Shown: positions 24,025 through 35,445, counted from the stretch's first letter. The stretch: DNA of 64,000 bases from Alviniconcha marisindica (GCA_018857735.1 JABMCL010001012.1:180001-244000), one strand, 5' to 3'. The notes: a model not told the origin generated them from the sequence alone. Program-made: numbers and translations.

Positions 24025-24324
24025 AACGCCAGGAACATAAAAGTGACTTTACTAGCCAGCTTCAGCTTGCAGGCACTTTGATGGGTGGGGGGCCTGGGAT
24101 TTACTGTGTGGCCCCCACTGTAACCCCAGAGTTACGCCATCCTTTTATCTTGTTTGACTGATTCAAGAGTGGCAATATCTGCCTGCAAGCTGTTCGTCTG
24201 CGCTGCGAGGTGGACACGGGACGGAATTTATGCCAGGCCTCGTCGCTTCTCTTCCAACTTCTACTTGTCCGGAATCAATGCCAGAGGTTTCGTTAGCGAG
24301 ACGCAGTCATTTGCAGGCATTTTC

Positions 24325-24365
24325 ATGGGTCTTACGGCGGGTTCGAATCCCGGCCTAGTCTCTGG
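24325..24365 (+). other. B-box-like fragment of a tRNA-derived SINE
   Basis: The segment contains GGGTTCGAATCCCGGCCTA, a good match to the RNA polymerase III B box and T-arm. I see no A box at tRNA spacing upstream, so this is at most a truncated SINE. Confidence 0.35.
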
Positions 24366-24379
24366 ATTGTAGTCATGGA

Positions 24380-24520
24380 TACTCCTGCAGTCGGACACAT
24401 TATATATGCTTCTGTATACATCCGTGTATCCGTTCCCACACAGCATACATAACCGTAACCAGCCGAACACACGATATACCTCTGTATACATCCATGTATC
24501 CGTCCCAACACCAGCATACG
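24380..24520. repeat. Short diverged direct repeat
   Basis: Two copies of a segment with CTGTATACATCC(A/G)TGTATCCG. Otherwise 24022-24640 shows no gene. Confidence 0.6.
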
Positions 24521-24639
24521 TAACCGTTGCAACACCAACATGCAGGATACAAGCGTTTGACTTCTAACCGGGAGACAGACAAACAGCACAGAGGCAGACA
24601 GGTGGTGGACACGCTGGTACGGCTTGCACTATCACCCTT

Positions 24640-25072
24640 TGTGCACCACTGTACTCAGTCGCCTGTACCACTGTACTCACTCGTCTGCACCACTGTACTC
24701 ACTCGCCTACACCACTGTACTTAGTCGCCTACACCACTGTACTCAGTCGCCTACACCACTGTACTCACTCGCCTACACCACTGCACTCACTCGCCTACAC
24801 CACTGTACTCACTCGCCTACACCACTGTACTTAGTCGCCTACACCACTGTACTCAGTCGCCTACACCACTGTACTCACTCGCCTACACCACTGTACTCAC
24901 CCTACACCATGTACTCACTCGCCTACACCACTGTACTCACTCGCCTACACCACTGTACTCACTCGCCTACACCACTGTACTCACTCGCCTACACCACTGT
25001 ACTCACTCGCCTACACCACTGTACTCACTCGCCTACACCAGTCGCCTACACCACTGTACTCACTCACCCACG
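24640..25072. repeat. 22-bp minisatellite
   Basis: About 19 copies with core CACTCGCCTACACCACTGTA. Confidence 0.95.
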
Positions 25073-25519
25073 CGGTTAGGTGCCGCGGACGGGGAAATGA
25101 AGAGCCACAATGCAGAGTTAGCAAAGATTCTCCCTTTTAAAGCTTGTGGTCGGTCACAAAATAGCTGTACATGTGGTGTAAGCTATGAGCGATGAATCAG
25201 ATTTTGCTTGACGCTTTGATGGCGCCTGTTTCACCTTGATATGACCTTCACTGTGGACTGAGAGTTAAAGATCAATCAGGACACGAAATTTTGAAGAAAT
25301 ATAGTTTTGGTTTTGGTTTGATTTACCGATCTGCGTCAATACCCCATCGATCAATGAGCAAAAGTGTGGGGTTGATGTGGCATACAGTGACTCCGCTCTT
25401 CCTGTGTTGTTTGCGTGGATGTGTATCACGACAGTCTGAAGAAGCAAGGTGCAGATTTTGTCGAAACTAGCTCCAGAAAAGACCCAGCGCGTTGAAATGA
25501 TGTGCAGATATCACTGCCA

Positions 25520-26013
25520 CTGCATGCCTGTTTCAGGACCGACACCACACGGATATTAATGCATGTGCTGTTTCAGGATCAACATAGTGTGGATATTAAT
25601 GCTTGTGCTGATTCAGAATCGACATGGTGTGGATATTAATGCATGTGCTGTTGCAGGATCGATATGGTGTGGATATTAATGCATGTGCTGTTTCAGGGTC
25701 GATATGGTGTGGATATTAATGCATGTGCTGTTGCAGGATCGATATGGTGTGGATATTAATGCATGTGCTGTTGCAGGATCGATATGGTGTGGATATTAAT
25801 GCATGTGCTGTTTCAGGGTCGATATGGTGTGGATATTAATGCATGTGCTGTTGCAGGACCAACACGACAGTCATGGTAATACATGGCCTGTTTCAGGACC
25901 TACATAACAGTAGTGTTAATGCATTGACTGTTTCAGGACCGACTTGACAGGGCTGCTAATGCGTGGACTGTATGGGTGTTTCAGGACCGACATGACAAGG
26001 CTGTTAATGCATG

Positions 26014-26081
<68 letters not shown>

Positions 26082-26272
26082 CAGGACCGACATGACAAGG
26101 CTGTTAATGCATGATGTGTTGGTGTTTCAGGACCGACATGACAGGGATGTTAATGCATGAAGTGTCTGTGTTATAGGACCGACATGACAAGGCTGTTAAT
26201 GCATGAAGTGTGTGGGTGTTTCAGGACCGACATGACAAGGCTGTTAATGCATGAAGTGTGTGGGTGTTTCAG
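25520..26272 (+). repeat. 40-47-bp minisatellite carrying repeated splice-acceptor-like sites, ending at exon C
   Basis: About 16 copies. The left ones have core GGATCGATATGGTGTGGATA then TTAATGCATGTGCTGTT. The right ones have TTTCAGGACCGACATGACAA. Most contain TTTCAG|GA or TTGCAG|GA in the same place, and the last copy runs into the true acceptor TGTTTCAG|GACAGC. A (GT)n tract lies inside one copy (26016-26079). Confidence 0.93.
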
Positions 26273-26411
26273 GACAGCTTGAAGAAGCGGATGGAGCAAC
26301 TGAAGCAGAGCATCCTGGAGGGTAGCAAGGCCGTGGAGGAAGAGAAAGCCAAAAACATCGAACTTCTGCACGAGATCTTCCCGCCCACAATCGCCACCAA
26401 GCTGTGGAGAG
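26273..26411 (+). CDS. GUCY1A: sGC alpha, exon 'C': signalling-helix coiled coil
   Basis: The exon begins after GGGTGTTTCAG with GACAGCTTG and ends one base into a glycine codon before donor GTGACT. It encodes DSLKKRMEQLKQSILEG, then a charged EEEK stretch and IELLHEIFPPTIATKLWRG. This is the coiled coil joining the H-NOXA/PAS and catalytic domains in guanylate cyclases; LHEIFP and KLW are typical of its end. It is preceded directly by a tandem array that repeats the acceptor-like sequence TGTTTCAGGAC about 16 times. It is followed after about 30 bp by a pyrimidine-rich repeat. Confidence 0.94.
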
Positions 26412-26439
26412 GTGACTGACAGCTATGGACGTTGGAGAA

Positions 26440-27140
26440 ACTTCTCTCCGTGTCTCTGCCTGCCATGTCTCTTCCTCTGTCTCTCCATCTTTCTCTTTTG
26501 TCATCTGTCTGTATCTGCCTCTCTGTCATGTCTACCTCTGTCTCTCCATTTTTCTCTTTTGCCATCTGTCTGTCTCTGCCTCTCTGTCATGTCTCTTTGC
26601 CTGTCATGTCTCTTCCTCTGTCTCCCCATCTTTCTCTTTTGTCATCTGTCTGTCTCTGCCTCTCTGTCATGTCTACCTCTGTCTCTCCATTTTTCTCTTT
26701 TGCCATCTATCTGTCTCTGCCTCTCTGTCATGTCTCTTTGCCTGTCATGTCTCTTCCTCTGTCTCCCCATCTTTCTCTTTTGTCATCTGTCTGTCTCTGC
26801 CTCTCTGTCATGTCTACCTCTGCCTCCCTATTTTTCTCTTTTGCCATCTATCTGTCTCTGCCTCTCTGTCATATCTCTTTGCCTGTCATGTCTCTTCCTC
26901 TGTCTCCCCATCTTTGTCTTTTGTCATCTATCTGTCTCTGCCTCTCTGTCATGTCTACCTCTGTCTCTCTATTTTTCTCTTTTGTCATCTATCTGTCTCT
27001 GCCTCTCTGTCTGTCATGTCTCTACCTCCGTCTCTCCATCTTTCTCTTTTTCCCTCTCTCTGTCTCTGTCTCTTTCTCTGCCTCTGTGTCTGTCTCTGCC
27101 TCTGTGTCCGTGTCTGTCTCTGTCTCTCTCTGTCGTGTTC
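26440..27140. repeat. Pyrimidine-rich TCTG-type higher-order repeat
   Basis: Nearly all-pyrimidine sequence with a higher-order unit of roughly 120 bp (core TGTCATGTCTACCTCTGTCT and TTTTGCCATCTGTCTGTCTC). It begins about 30 bp after the exon C donor. Confidence 0.93.
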
Positions 27141-27419
27141 GTGGGCGATGCGAGGGAGGCAATGCGTGTTCCAGGGGCGAGTTAGAGAACTTGTCGTTGC
27201 TGTGTGCGGCATGTGTCGTAATCCCACAGTACCGGAAGTGGGTTTATCAATTGAATACTGAATCAGGGAGGACACTAAAAGGGACTCCTTCGTTTTGGGT
27301 TATTATTTTGGTTTCTGCCGCCTGTTGGACGAGACTTGCTTTGAGGAGGCGGACTCTTTGAAGTCGGTTGTTTGCTTGTTTAGCTGCACAGTCACAGCAT
27401 CATTGCTGCCGCAGGCGTG

Positions 27420-27985
27420 TGTGTGCGGTGGTCAGTGTGTGGTCCGTGCATAGTCAGTGTGTAGTCAGCGTGTGGTCAGTGTGTGGTCAATGTGTGGTCT
27501 GTGTGTTGTCAGTGTGTGGTCAATGTGTGGTCTGTGTGTTGTCAGTGTGTGGTCAGTGTGTGGTCAGTGTTGTTAGTGTGTATTCAGGTCAGTGTGTGGT
27601 CAGTGTATAGTCAGGTCAGTGTGTGGTCAGTGTGTAGTCCGGTCAGTGTGTGGAGAGTGTGTAGTCAGGTCAGTGTGCTGTCAATGTGTAGTCAGGTCAG
27701 TGTGTGGTCGGTGTGTAGTCAGGTCAATGTGTGGTCAGTGTGTCGTCAGGTAAGTGTGTAGTAAGTGTGTAGTCAGGTCAGTGTGTGGTCAGTGTGTGGT
27801 CAGGTCAGTGTGTGGTCAGTGTGTACTCAGGTCAGTGTGTGGTGAGGTCAGTGTGTACTCAGGTCAGTGTGTGGTGAGGTCAGTGTGTACTCAGGTCAGT
27901 GTGTGGTGTGGTCAGTGTGGTGAGGTCAGTGTGTGGTGAGGTCAGTGTGTGGTGAGGTCAGTGTGGTTAGGTCAGTGTGTGCAGT
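27420..27985. repeat. GTCAGTGTGTGG-type minisatellite before exon D
   Basis: Units of about 10-26 bp combining GTCAGTGTGTGGTCAG, GTGTGTAGTCAG and GTGTGGTGAG. The array stops about 25 bp short of the exon D acceptor. Confidence 0.93.
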
Positions 27986-28010
27986 GATGGATGTCTGGGT
28001 TTGCCGGCAG

Positions 28011-28177
28011 GCGAGAGCGTGGAGCCCATGACGATGGACGACGTGACGATGCTGTTCAGCGACATCGTGGGCTTCACCGCCATCTGCTCCACTGCCACGC
28101 CCATGCAGGTCGTCAACATGCTCAACTCCCTCTACACCCACTTCGACAACTACTGCGTCACACTCGACGTCTACAAG
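28011..28177 (+). CDS. GUCY1A: sGC alpha, exon 'D': catalytic domain, first metal-binding aspartate
   Basis: The exon starts after TTTGCCGGCAG and ends in phase 0 before donor GTGGGC. It encodes [20 protein letters not shown] and continues through [14 protein letters not shown] to LDVYK. The Asp of FSDIVGFT (residue 370 of the visible protein) corresponds to the first metal-binding aspartate of class III cyclases. The second, in GDAYCV of the next exon, is 44 residues later, the spacing I recall for the human alpha chain. A GTCAGTGTGTGG array ends about 25 bp before the acceptor. Confidence 0.96.
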
Positions 28178-28389
28178 GTGGGCATCCGCTCTTACAATGG
28201 TCTGGGTATTCAAGTGCCTCAGGGGTGGGGTGGGGGGTGAGGGGGTCGGCGAGAGCAGACGAGAGAGTGACTAGTCTCGCTGGCTGAGTCCTGTGTTCAG
28301 ATTAGTAAGCATCAGGCGGACGCTCAGATAGGAATTGCAATCAGTACTTCTTACGATGCCACACTTTGAAATCAGTCGACTCCTTCAGT

Positions 28390-28394
<5 letters not shown>

Positions 28395-28455
<61 letters not shown>
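28395..28455. repeat. (CA)n microsatellite
   Basis: Pure CA run in the intron between exons D and E. The following 28456-29285 is AT-rich with C-tracts near 29115-29150 and no gene seen. Confidence 0.96.
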
Positions 28456-28456
<1 letters not shown>

Positions 28457-29285
28457 CTGCTTATTTATAAAAGGTGCAGGTGTCACTTTCTGTCGGATTC
28501 CTTGACGCTGTGTACTAAGTTTTAATGAATGGGTTGATCGAGCAGCAAAACGAGGAGCCATCAACAATATGCAGTGAGCAATACTAGATGTTCCATTGTC
28601 TTCAAGGAATGTGCAACATTATTGTAAATGATATGTAGAAACGATTAGGATTTAATCGATCAATTTCTCATTATCCATTTTTGAACAATGTTACAAGGTC
28701 TGTGTCGAGTTTAGTATACAGACCTCTCCTCAACGCTATTAAAATAAACTTTTCCAAACATATTATGTGCATTTGTAAGGAAAAACTATCAGTATAAATA
28801 TCATATTTTATTCAGTTATCAGCTGATGAAGTCCTTTTTGCCTCCTGAATGGTCATCTGATGGACATGTTCGTTTATCTTTACGAAATCTTTTGTTAGAA
28901 AGTAATTTGTCAGTTCTTTCTTTGGATTACCACCTGATCAGCAGTCCCGTCCCGTTTATCATTTACTTTGAATTACGTTTGTGATCATCTTTTTAATCTT
29001 TTTTTTTTACATCAGATGAGAGGGGGAGGGGGAAGGAGGGGATGTATGTATATATATGGCTGGATGGAATGTAAATGTGGCTGATAGCTTAATTAAGTAT
29101 GTCAACTTTGCCCTCCCCCCCCCCCCGCTCCCCCCCCCCCCCCCCCTTCTCCCCATTTAAAAAATCTCTTGAGGAGACTGTATTTCTTTCTTTCCTATAC
29201 TACGAGAATGTACAACCGGAGGCAAGGATGAAGAAGGGATACTACCCCGCCCCCTCTCTCTCATTGTTTTCTTTGGTCTGCGTTC

Positions 29286-29878
29286 TTTGACCCTCTGATT
29301 GAAACAGTCGGTGACGTGATTTTCCCTCCCGTCTCTCTGACCCTCAGATTGAAACAGTCGGTGACGTGATTTTCCCTACCGTCTCTCTGTCCCGCAGTAT
29401 GAAACAATCGGAGACGTGATTTTCCCTCCCGTCTCTCTGACCCTCAGATTGAAACAATCGGTGACGTGATTTTCCCTCCCGTCTCTCTGACCCTCAGATT
29501 GAAACAGTCGGTGACGTGATTTTCCCTACCGTCTCTCTGTCCCGCAGTATGAAACAATCGGAGGCGTGATTTTCCCTCTCTGTGTGTCCCTTAGACCGAG
29601 ACAGTCGGTGTCGTGATTCTCACTGTCTGTGTCTCCCTGAGATTGAAACAATCGGTGACGTGATTTTCGTTGTCTGTGTCTCCCTCAGTTTGAAACAATC
29701 GGTGACGTGATTTTCGCTGTCTGTGTCTCCCTCAGATTGAAACAATCGGTGACGTGATTTTTGCTGTCTGTGTCTCCCTCAGATTGAAACAATCGGTGAC
29801 GTGATTTTTGCTGTCTGTGTCTCTCCCTCAGATTGAAACAATCGGTGACGTGATTTTTGCTGTCTGTGTCTCCCTCAG
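29286..29878 (+). repeat. 47-50-bp minisatellite repeating the exon E acceptor and exon start
   Basis: Twelve tandem copies precede exon E. Each combines a pyrimidine-rich tract, CCCTCAG and ATTGAAACAATCGGTGACG, which equals the true acceptor plus the first 18-19 bases of exon E. It then continues GTGATTTT, where the exon has CCTACTGT. The five copies nearest the exon are almost identical. Those further left are more diverged, and two show CCCGCAGTATGAAAC. Confidence 0.95.
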
Positions 29879-30022
29879 ATTGAAACAATCGGTGACGCCT
29901 ACTGTGTGGCCGGCGGCCTTCACCGGAAGTCTCGCTACCACGCGCAGCAGATTGCCTGGATGGCCATGAGGATGATGTCTGCTGCCAGAAACGAAAAGGC
30001 ACACGATGGAAATCCTATCAAG
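29879..30022 (+). CDS. GUCY1A: sGC alpha, exon 'E': catalytic domain, second metal-binding aspartate
   Basis: This exon of 48 whole codons runs from acceptor TGTCTCCCTCAG to donor GTGAGA. It encodes IETIGDAYCVAGGLHRKSR and then AQQIAWMAMRMMSAARNEK to NPIK. The Asp of GDAYCV (residue 414) is the second metal-binding aspartate, and CVAGGL is diagnostic of alpha rather than beta chains. The acceptor and first 18 bases of this exon are copied about 12 times in tandem immediately upstream. A (GA)n tract starts 7 bp after the exon. Confidence 0.96.
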
Positions 30023-30024
30023 GT

Positions 30025-30028
<4 letters not shown>

Positions 30029-30079
<51 letters not shown>
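30029..30079. repeat. (GA)25 microsatellite at the exon E donor
   Basis: Starts 7 bp after exon E, just past the donor GTGAGATA. Confidence 0.96.
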
Positions 30080-30085
<6 letters not shown>

Positions 30086-30773
30086 ATTTACGAGGGTAAT
30101 AGGTAAGAGAGAGAGAGGTGGGGCGAGGGGGGGAAGGGGGGGGGGGGCAACCCCATTTATTCGAATGTAGTACGAAATAGAAGTACTCATTTTGCCTTCA
30201 TCTGTCTGCAAGCAGCCTTATACAATTTCAAGTTTCTGTTACTAGTCTATCTAACTTTCCAGGAGAGCTATTGATCGACAATAGACACATTGCCTGGACT
30301 GAATTGATTGTCTGAACCCAGAATTAGAATCAGCCTGCTGCAAAAACGGAGTGCTTTTCCCCTGCTGTCTGGCTATCCGTTCCCCAACCCCTTGTTTCAT
30401 GTTGTATGTTCGTTTCATTTTACCCCCCTCCCCCCCCCCCTCCCAACACACACACACACAACCTAAGGAAGGTGTGGGAGGAGAAGGTGTTGCACTGAAA
30501 GCATCTCTCCTGTCGTTTCTTGTCGATCGATACCCGAGTTTTGGCCGGGCGATATTTTCTGACTTGCTGCTAACTTGCATGGAAGTGATGGTCATGCCGA
30601 GGAATTAAATGATCAAACTATCATATTGCTTTTCCCTTCATTGTCTGAACGCGGCATGGTGGGTCAATGCAACATTGTGAGCCAGAATGTTGCGCCAAAA
30701 GGTCGGAGTTTCTGTGTGAAGTTCAGGATCATCGCTAGGGTTCGAATCAACGAGCGAATATTTGTGCATCTCA

Positions 30774-30930
<157 letters not shown>

Positions 30931-31490
30931 GCGAGCGAGCACACGCCAGATCTAGTTTTTGATGAACCCTTGTTTCGTTTGTCGGGTCACAGTGGGAGCT
31001 TTTTGTGTCGTTACACCCACAAACTCTGACATGCATAACCTGACAGGAAATACAGCCGGTGTTTCTGGCGGCGTTGCGCAATGGAGACCGTCCCAAACTT
31101 TGGCGGATATGGATCCGAGGAAGAGTCTGGAAATGTGAAAGTTCACTGGGGTTCAGAGCCATATTTTAGACAAACATCGATAGTTTACTGACGAAGCGTC
31201 CTCGTAGTCTGTACCCACCCACTGCACGAGGTCGCCTGTCAGTGAGTGATTTTACCTGGGCTTTTGTCACCCGATGGAGTGTCTTCCACAGGTGGAGGAC
31301 TGTAGGCAGCCACCGCGCAGCGTGCACTGCGTAGGTCAGGAGTCACCGCCCTGCTCTCTCTCCACCGCTACATGGCGCTGGCGGTTTAAATAACGCGTCG
31401 GTTTTCCTTTGTTTCCCTACCGAACTGTCAGTCAGTTGGCTTATAAATTAGTCAGTCAGTAGTGAGTTCATCCATTCAATATATTATAGA

Positions 31491-31492
<2 letters not shown>

Positions 31493-31562
<70 letters not shown>
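31493..31562. repeat. (TC)35 microsatellite
   Basis: Pure TC run, complementary to the GA runs upstream in the same intron. Confidence 0.97.
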
Positions 31563-31565
<3 letters not shown>

Positions 31566-31599
31566 CATTATCGACTTGTTTCTCGGTTAACTGATGTCC

Positions 31600-31887
<288 letters not shown>

Positions 31888-32055
31888 ATACTGTGCCGAA
31901 ATTTGGGATTTTTTAAAGCCAGCTTGTTGGTTTTCTTTGGTTTTCTCCGTTTATCATATACAGTTTCGTAAGCTTTCGATCTGACTACCATGTACTGTGT
32001 TGGCTGGTGAAATTTACGGAGTATGAGGCAGATTTGAACGTTTTAATATTTGCAC

Positions 32056-32111
<56 letters not shown>
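32056..32111. repeat. (CA)n microsatellite
   Basis: Pure CA run about 220 bp before exon F. Confidence 0.97.
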
Positions 32112-32334
32112 GCTGTCATCAGCCGTTTGTTTCGGATTTATTCGTGGAAAGGGAACCATATCTGTTTAGTATAGATATTTGTGTCTATACGGATGTGTAT
32201 TTTCATTTTTGAATAGGTATACTATGCGTCTGTTATGCATTTCTGTGTCCTGATTATGTTGCATGCGTTGCATTGTTTTATGCAAAGCAAACGAGTGCCA
32301 GTGGAGCAACAGTGTGTTGGTGTCGTGTGTTCAG

Positions 32335-32489
32335 ATGCGGATCGGGATCCACACGGGCAACGTGCTGGCAGGTGTGGTGGGCAGCAAGATGCCCCGCTAC
32401 TGTCTCTTCGGCAACAACGTCACTTTGGCCAACAAGTTCGAGTCTGGCAGCGAACCGCTTCGCATTCACATCAGTCCTACAACTTACGA
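32335..32489 (+). CDS. GUCY1A: sGC alpha, exon 'F': catalytic domain, GNNVTLANK region
   Basis: The exon starts after GTCGTGTGTTCAG with ATGCGGATCGGG and encodes [20 protein letters not shown], then [17 protein letters not shown], and ends at HISPTTY plus two bases of an Asp codon. The site corresponding to the beta-chain catalytic Asn/Arg reads NNVTLANK here, as in alpha chains, so the alpha chain alone should not complete an active site. The donor chosen, CGA|GTACGA, is weak, but it is the one that restores PTTYD-LLQATPGF across the junction in frame. Confidence 0.94.
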
Positions 32490-32619
32490 GTACGAATCCT
32501 TCCTTGTGTGTCTTTTAGTCGTTTTGCAGATATCAATGTTGCTCTGTGTTTTCTGTGTTATAATTGCAGGGTTTGTTGTTGTTGTTGTCATAATCCTTAT
32601 TTGCCATGCTTTGCCCCTT

Positions 32620-33910
32620 CACCCTTCCTAAATTAGTTCTCTGCCTGTTACCCCCCCCCCCCACCCCCTTCCTAAATTAGTTCTCTGTCTGTTACCCCCC
32701 CCCCCTTCCTAAATTAGTTCTCTGTCACCTCACCCCCCACCCTCTTAAATTAGTTCTCTGCCTGTTACTTCCCCCCTTCCTAAATCAGTACTTTGCATGT
32801 CCCCCCCCTTCCTAAATTAGTTCTCTGTCTGTTACTTCCCCCCCCTTAAATTAGTCCTCTGCCTGATACCCCTCTTCCTAAATTAGTTTTATGCCTGCCC
32901 CCCCCCCCCCCCTTCCTAAATTAGTTTTATGTCTGTTACCTCTCCCCCCTTCCTAACTTAGTTATGTGTCTGTTACCTTCCCCCCTCCTTCCTAACTTAG
33001 TTCTCTGTCTGTTACTGCCACCCCATCCCCCCCCCCCCCCTTCCTAAATTAGTTCTCTGTCCGTTACCTCCCCCCCCCTTCCTAAATTAGTTCTCTGTCT
33101 GTTACTGCCACCCCCCCCCCCCCCTTCTAAATTAGTTCTCTGTCTGTTACCTCTCCCCCCCCCTCCTAAATTAGTTCTCTGTCTGTTACCCCCCCCCTTC
33201 CTAAATTAGTTCTCTGTCTGTTACCTCCCCCCCCCCTTCCTAAATTAGTTCTCTGTCTGTTACCTCCCCCCCCCCCCTTCCTAAATTAGTTCTCTGTCTG
33301 TTACCTCCCCCCCCCTTCCTAAATTAGTTCTCTGTCTGTTACCTCCCCCCCCCCCCCTTCCTAAATTAGTTCTCTGTCTGTTACTCCCCCCCCCCCCTTC
33401 CTAATTAGTTCTCTGTCTGTTACCTCCCCCCCCCCCTTCCTAAATTAGTTCTCTGTCTGTTACCTCCCCCCCCCCTTCCTAAATTAGTTCTCTGTCTGTT
33501 ACCTCCCCCCCCCCCCTTCCTAAATTAGTTCTCTGTCTGTTACCCCCCCCCCCCCCTTCCTAAATTAGTTCTCTGTCTGTTACCTCCCCCCCCCCCTTCC
33601 TAAATTAGTTCTCTGTCTGTTACCTCCCCCCCCCTTCCTAAATTAGTTCTCTCGTCTGTTACCTCCCCCCCCCCTTCCTAAATTAGTTCTCTGTCTGTTA
33701 CCTCCCCCCCCCCTTCCTAAATTAGTTCTCTGTTACCTCCCCCCCCCTTCCTAAATTAGTTCTCTGTCTGTTACCTCCCCCCCCCCCCTTCCTAAATTAG
33801 TTTCTGTCTGTTACCTCCCCCCCCCCCCCCCTTCCTAAATTAGTTTCTCTGTCTGTTAGCCCCCCCCCCCCCCCCCCCCTTCCTAAATTAGTTCTCTGTC
33901 TGTTACCTCC
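32620..33910. repeat. ~38-bp minisatellite with poly-C tracts
   Basis: More than 30 copies with core CCTAAATTAGTTCTCTGTCT then GTTACCTC and a C tract of about 6-18 bases. C-tract length is the main source of variation. It begins about 130 bp after exon F. Confidence 0.96.
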
Positions 33911-34070
33911 CAAGCGCAAAGCACACCGCCATGCTGATGGTTTGCTGAAGTGGTTTCAGGCCTGATGGTTCCACTGCTGTTGGTTCTTTTGGTTCTTTCT
34001 GACCGTTGCTTTGTTTTCCTCCTGCTTCGTCTTCACCTCCCTCATCACCTAGGTGTTTCTTCTTCTTAGC

Positions 34071-34086
34071 GTGCACGTGTGTGTGT

Positions 34087-34148
<62 letters not shown>

Positions 34149-34184
34149 TGTGTGAGTGTGTGTGTGTGGTATGTGTGTGTGTGT

Positions 34185-34223
<39 letters not shown>

Positions 34224-34274
34224 TGTGGCACGTGTGTGTATGTGTGTGAGTGTGTGTGTGTGTGTGTGTGTGTT

Positions 34275-34313
<39 letters not shown>

Positions 34314-34315
34314 AC

Positions 34316-34359
<44 letters not shown>
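34071..34359. repeat. Long interrupted (GT)n microsatellite before exon G
   Basis: About 290 bases of GT with GTGG, GAGT and GCAC interruptions, ending 70 bp before the last exon. Confidence 0.96.
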
Positions 34360-34429
34360 ACAGCAGTCCCATGCAGTTGCTGGCATTAGAGCGTGAAGAG
34401 TGACTGACGGCGGTCCTTGTCCTGTCCAG

Positions 34430-34637
34430 CCTCCTGCAGGCCACACCTGGCTTCCAGTACGAGGCTCGGTCCAAGGACGCCCTGCCCACAGGCTTCCCGG
34501 AGAACGTCAAGGGCATCCCCTACTTCCTCGACGACTACCTGCATCCCGGTGTGCCGGAGGCGGAGAGAGACAGCGTCGACCACATCGCCCTCGCCGTCCA
34601 GCACTTCAACATCCACGCCTCCGCGCCACCCACGTAA
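34430..34637 (+). CDS. GUCY1A: sGC alpha, last exon 'G': C-terminus and stop codon
   Basis: The exon begins after GTCCTGTCCAG and completes an Asp codon, then reads LLQATPGFQYEARSKDALP, followed by GFPENVKGIPYFLDDY. This matches the end of alpha-type catalytic domains. A further 27 or so residues (LHPGVPEAERDSVDHIALAV and beyond) form the C-terminal tail before TAA at 34635-34637. The tail is not a conserved part of the family that I recognise. A 290-bp GT-rich microsatellite ends 70 bp upstream of the acceptor. Confidence 0.93.
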
Positions 34638-35322
34638 CCGTGGCTTAGTGGGTTACTGTCTACGCCCCATCACATCAAGCTTTTGGCTTTCTAGGGGTTT
34701 TATCCCTTCTCCTCTTATCCATTCTCCTTCCCCGTATCTGTCTCCAACCCCCCCCCCCTCCCCCCCACTCCCCCCACCCCACCCTCACGCCTTCCCCATC
34801 TCATCCGAACTATAAGATCACTGACTGTAATTTAGTTTTTGGGGTTAATTGTTTTATATTCCTGTCTCCCTCTCTGCCCCCCTCCACCCCCCCCCCCCCT
34901 TCCCCCAATCCCGTTGCCAAATCGAGTGTCCTTCACCCCAGCCCCCCCCTCCCAGCCCCCGAGTTTTATGTCCACGTGAGATGTCCTCTTCCATTGCGCG
35001 TGTGTTTATTTGGCATACGCATAGGTTCAGCGGCTGTAACTCGAACGCATGCGCACAAAATGGCACAGTTTCGCATAATAATGGTTGTACATTTATTCAA
35101 ACAATGTCGGCGTTGAATATTTTTGTTGTCAGCGCGTGGTTGGGTCACGTGGCTGGCTGTGGAGGATGCGGTGGGGGTGTAGGAGCTGGCGATGCTTACA
35201 GTGGTGTGGGCAGCGCGGGCAGTGGAACGGTCTTTAGACACACAGGAGTTCATTGCTCCTGCGTCAAAGCACATGACATAGGCATAACCATCGATCGTTG
35301 TGCTGACTTACAACCAGAATGA

Positions 35323-35349
35323 TAGAGAGAGAGAGAGAGAGAGAGGGGG

Positions 35350-35380
<31 letters not shown>

Positions 35381-35390
35381 GAGGGGGGGG

Positions 35391-35440
<50 letters not shown>
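35323..35440. repeat. (GA)n with G-rich interruptions
   Basis: GA runs with GAGGGGG interruptions. Confidence 0.95.
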
Positions 35441-35445
<5 letters not shown>

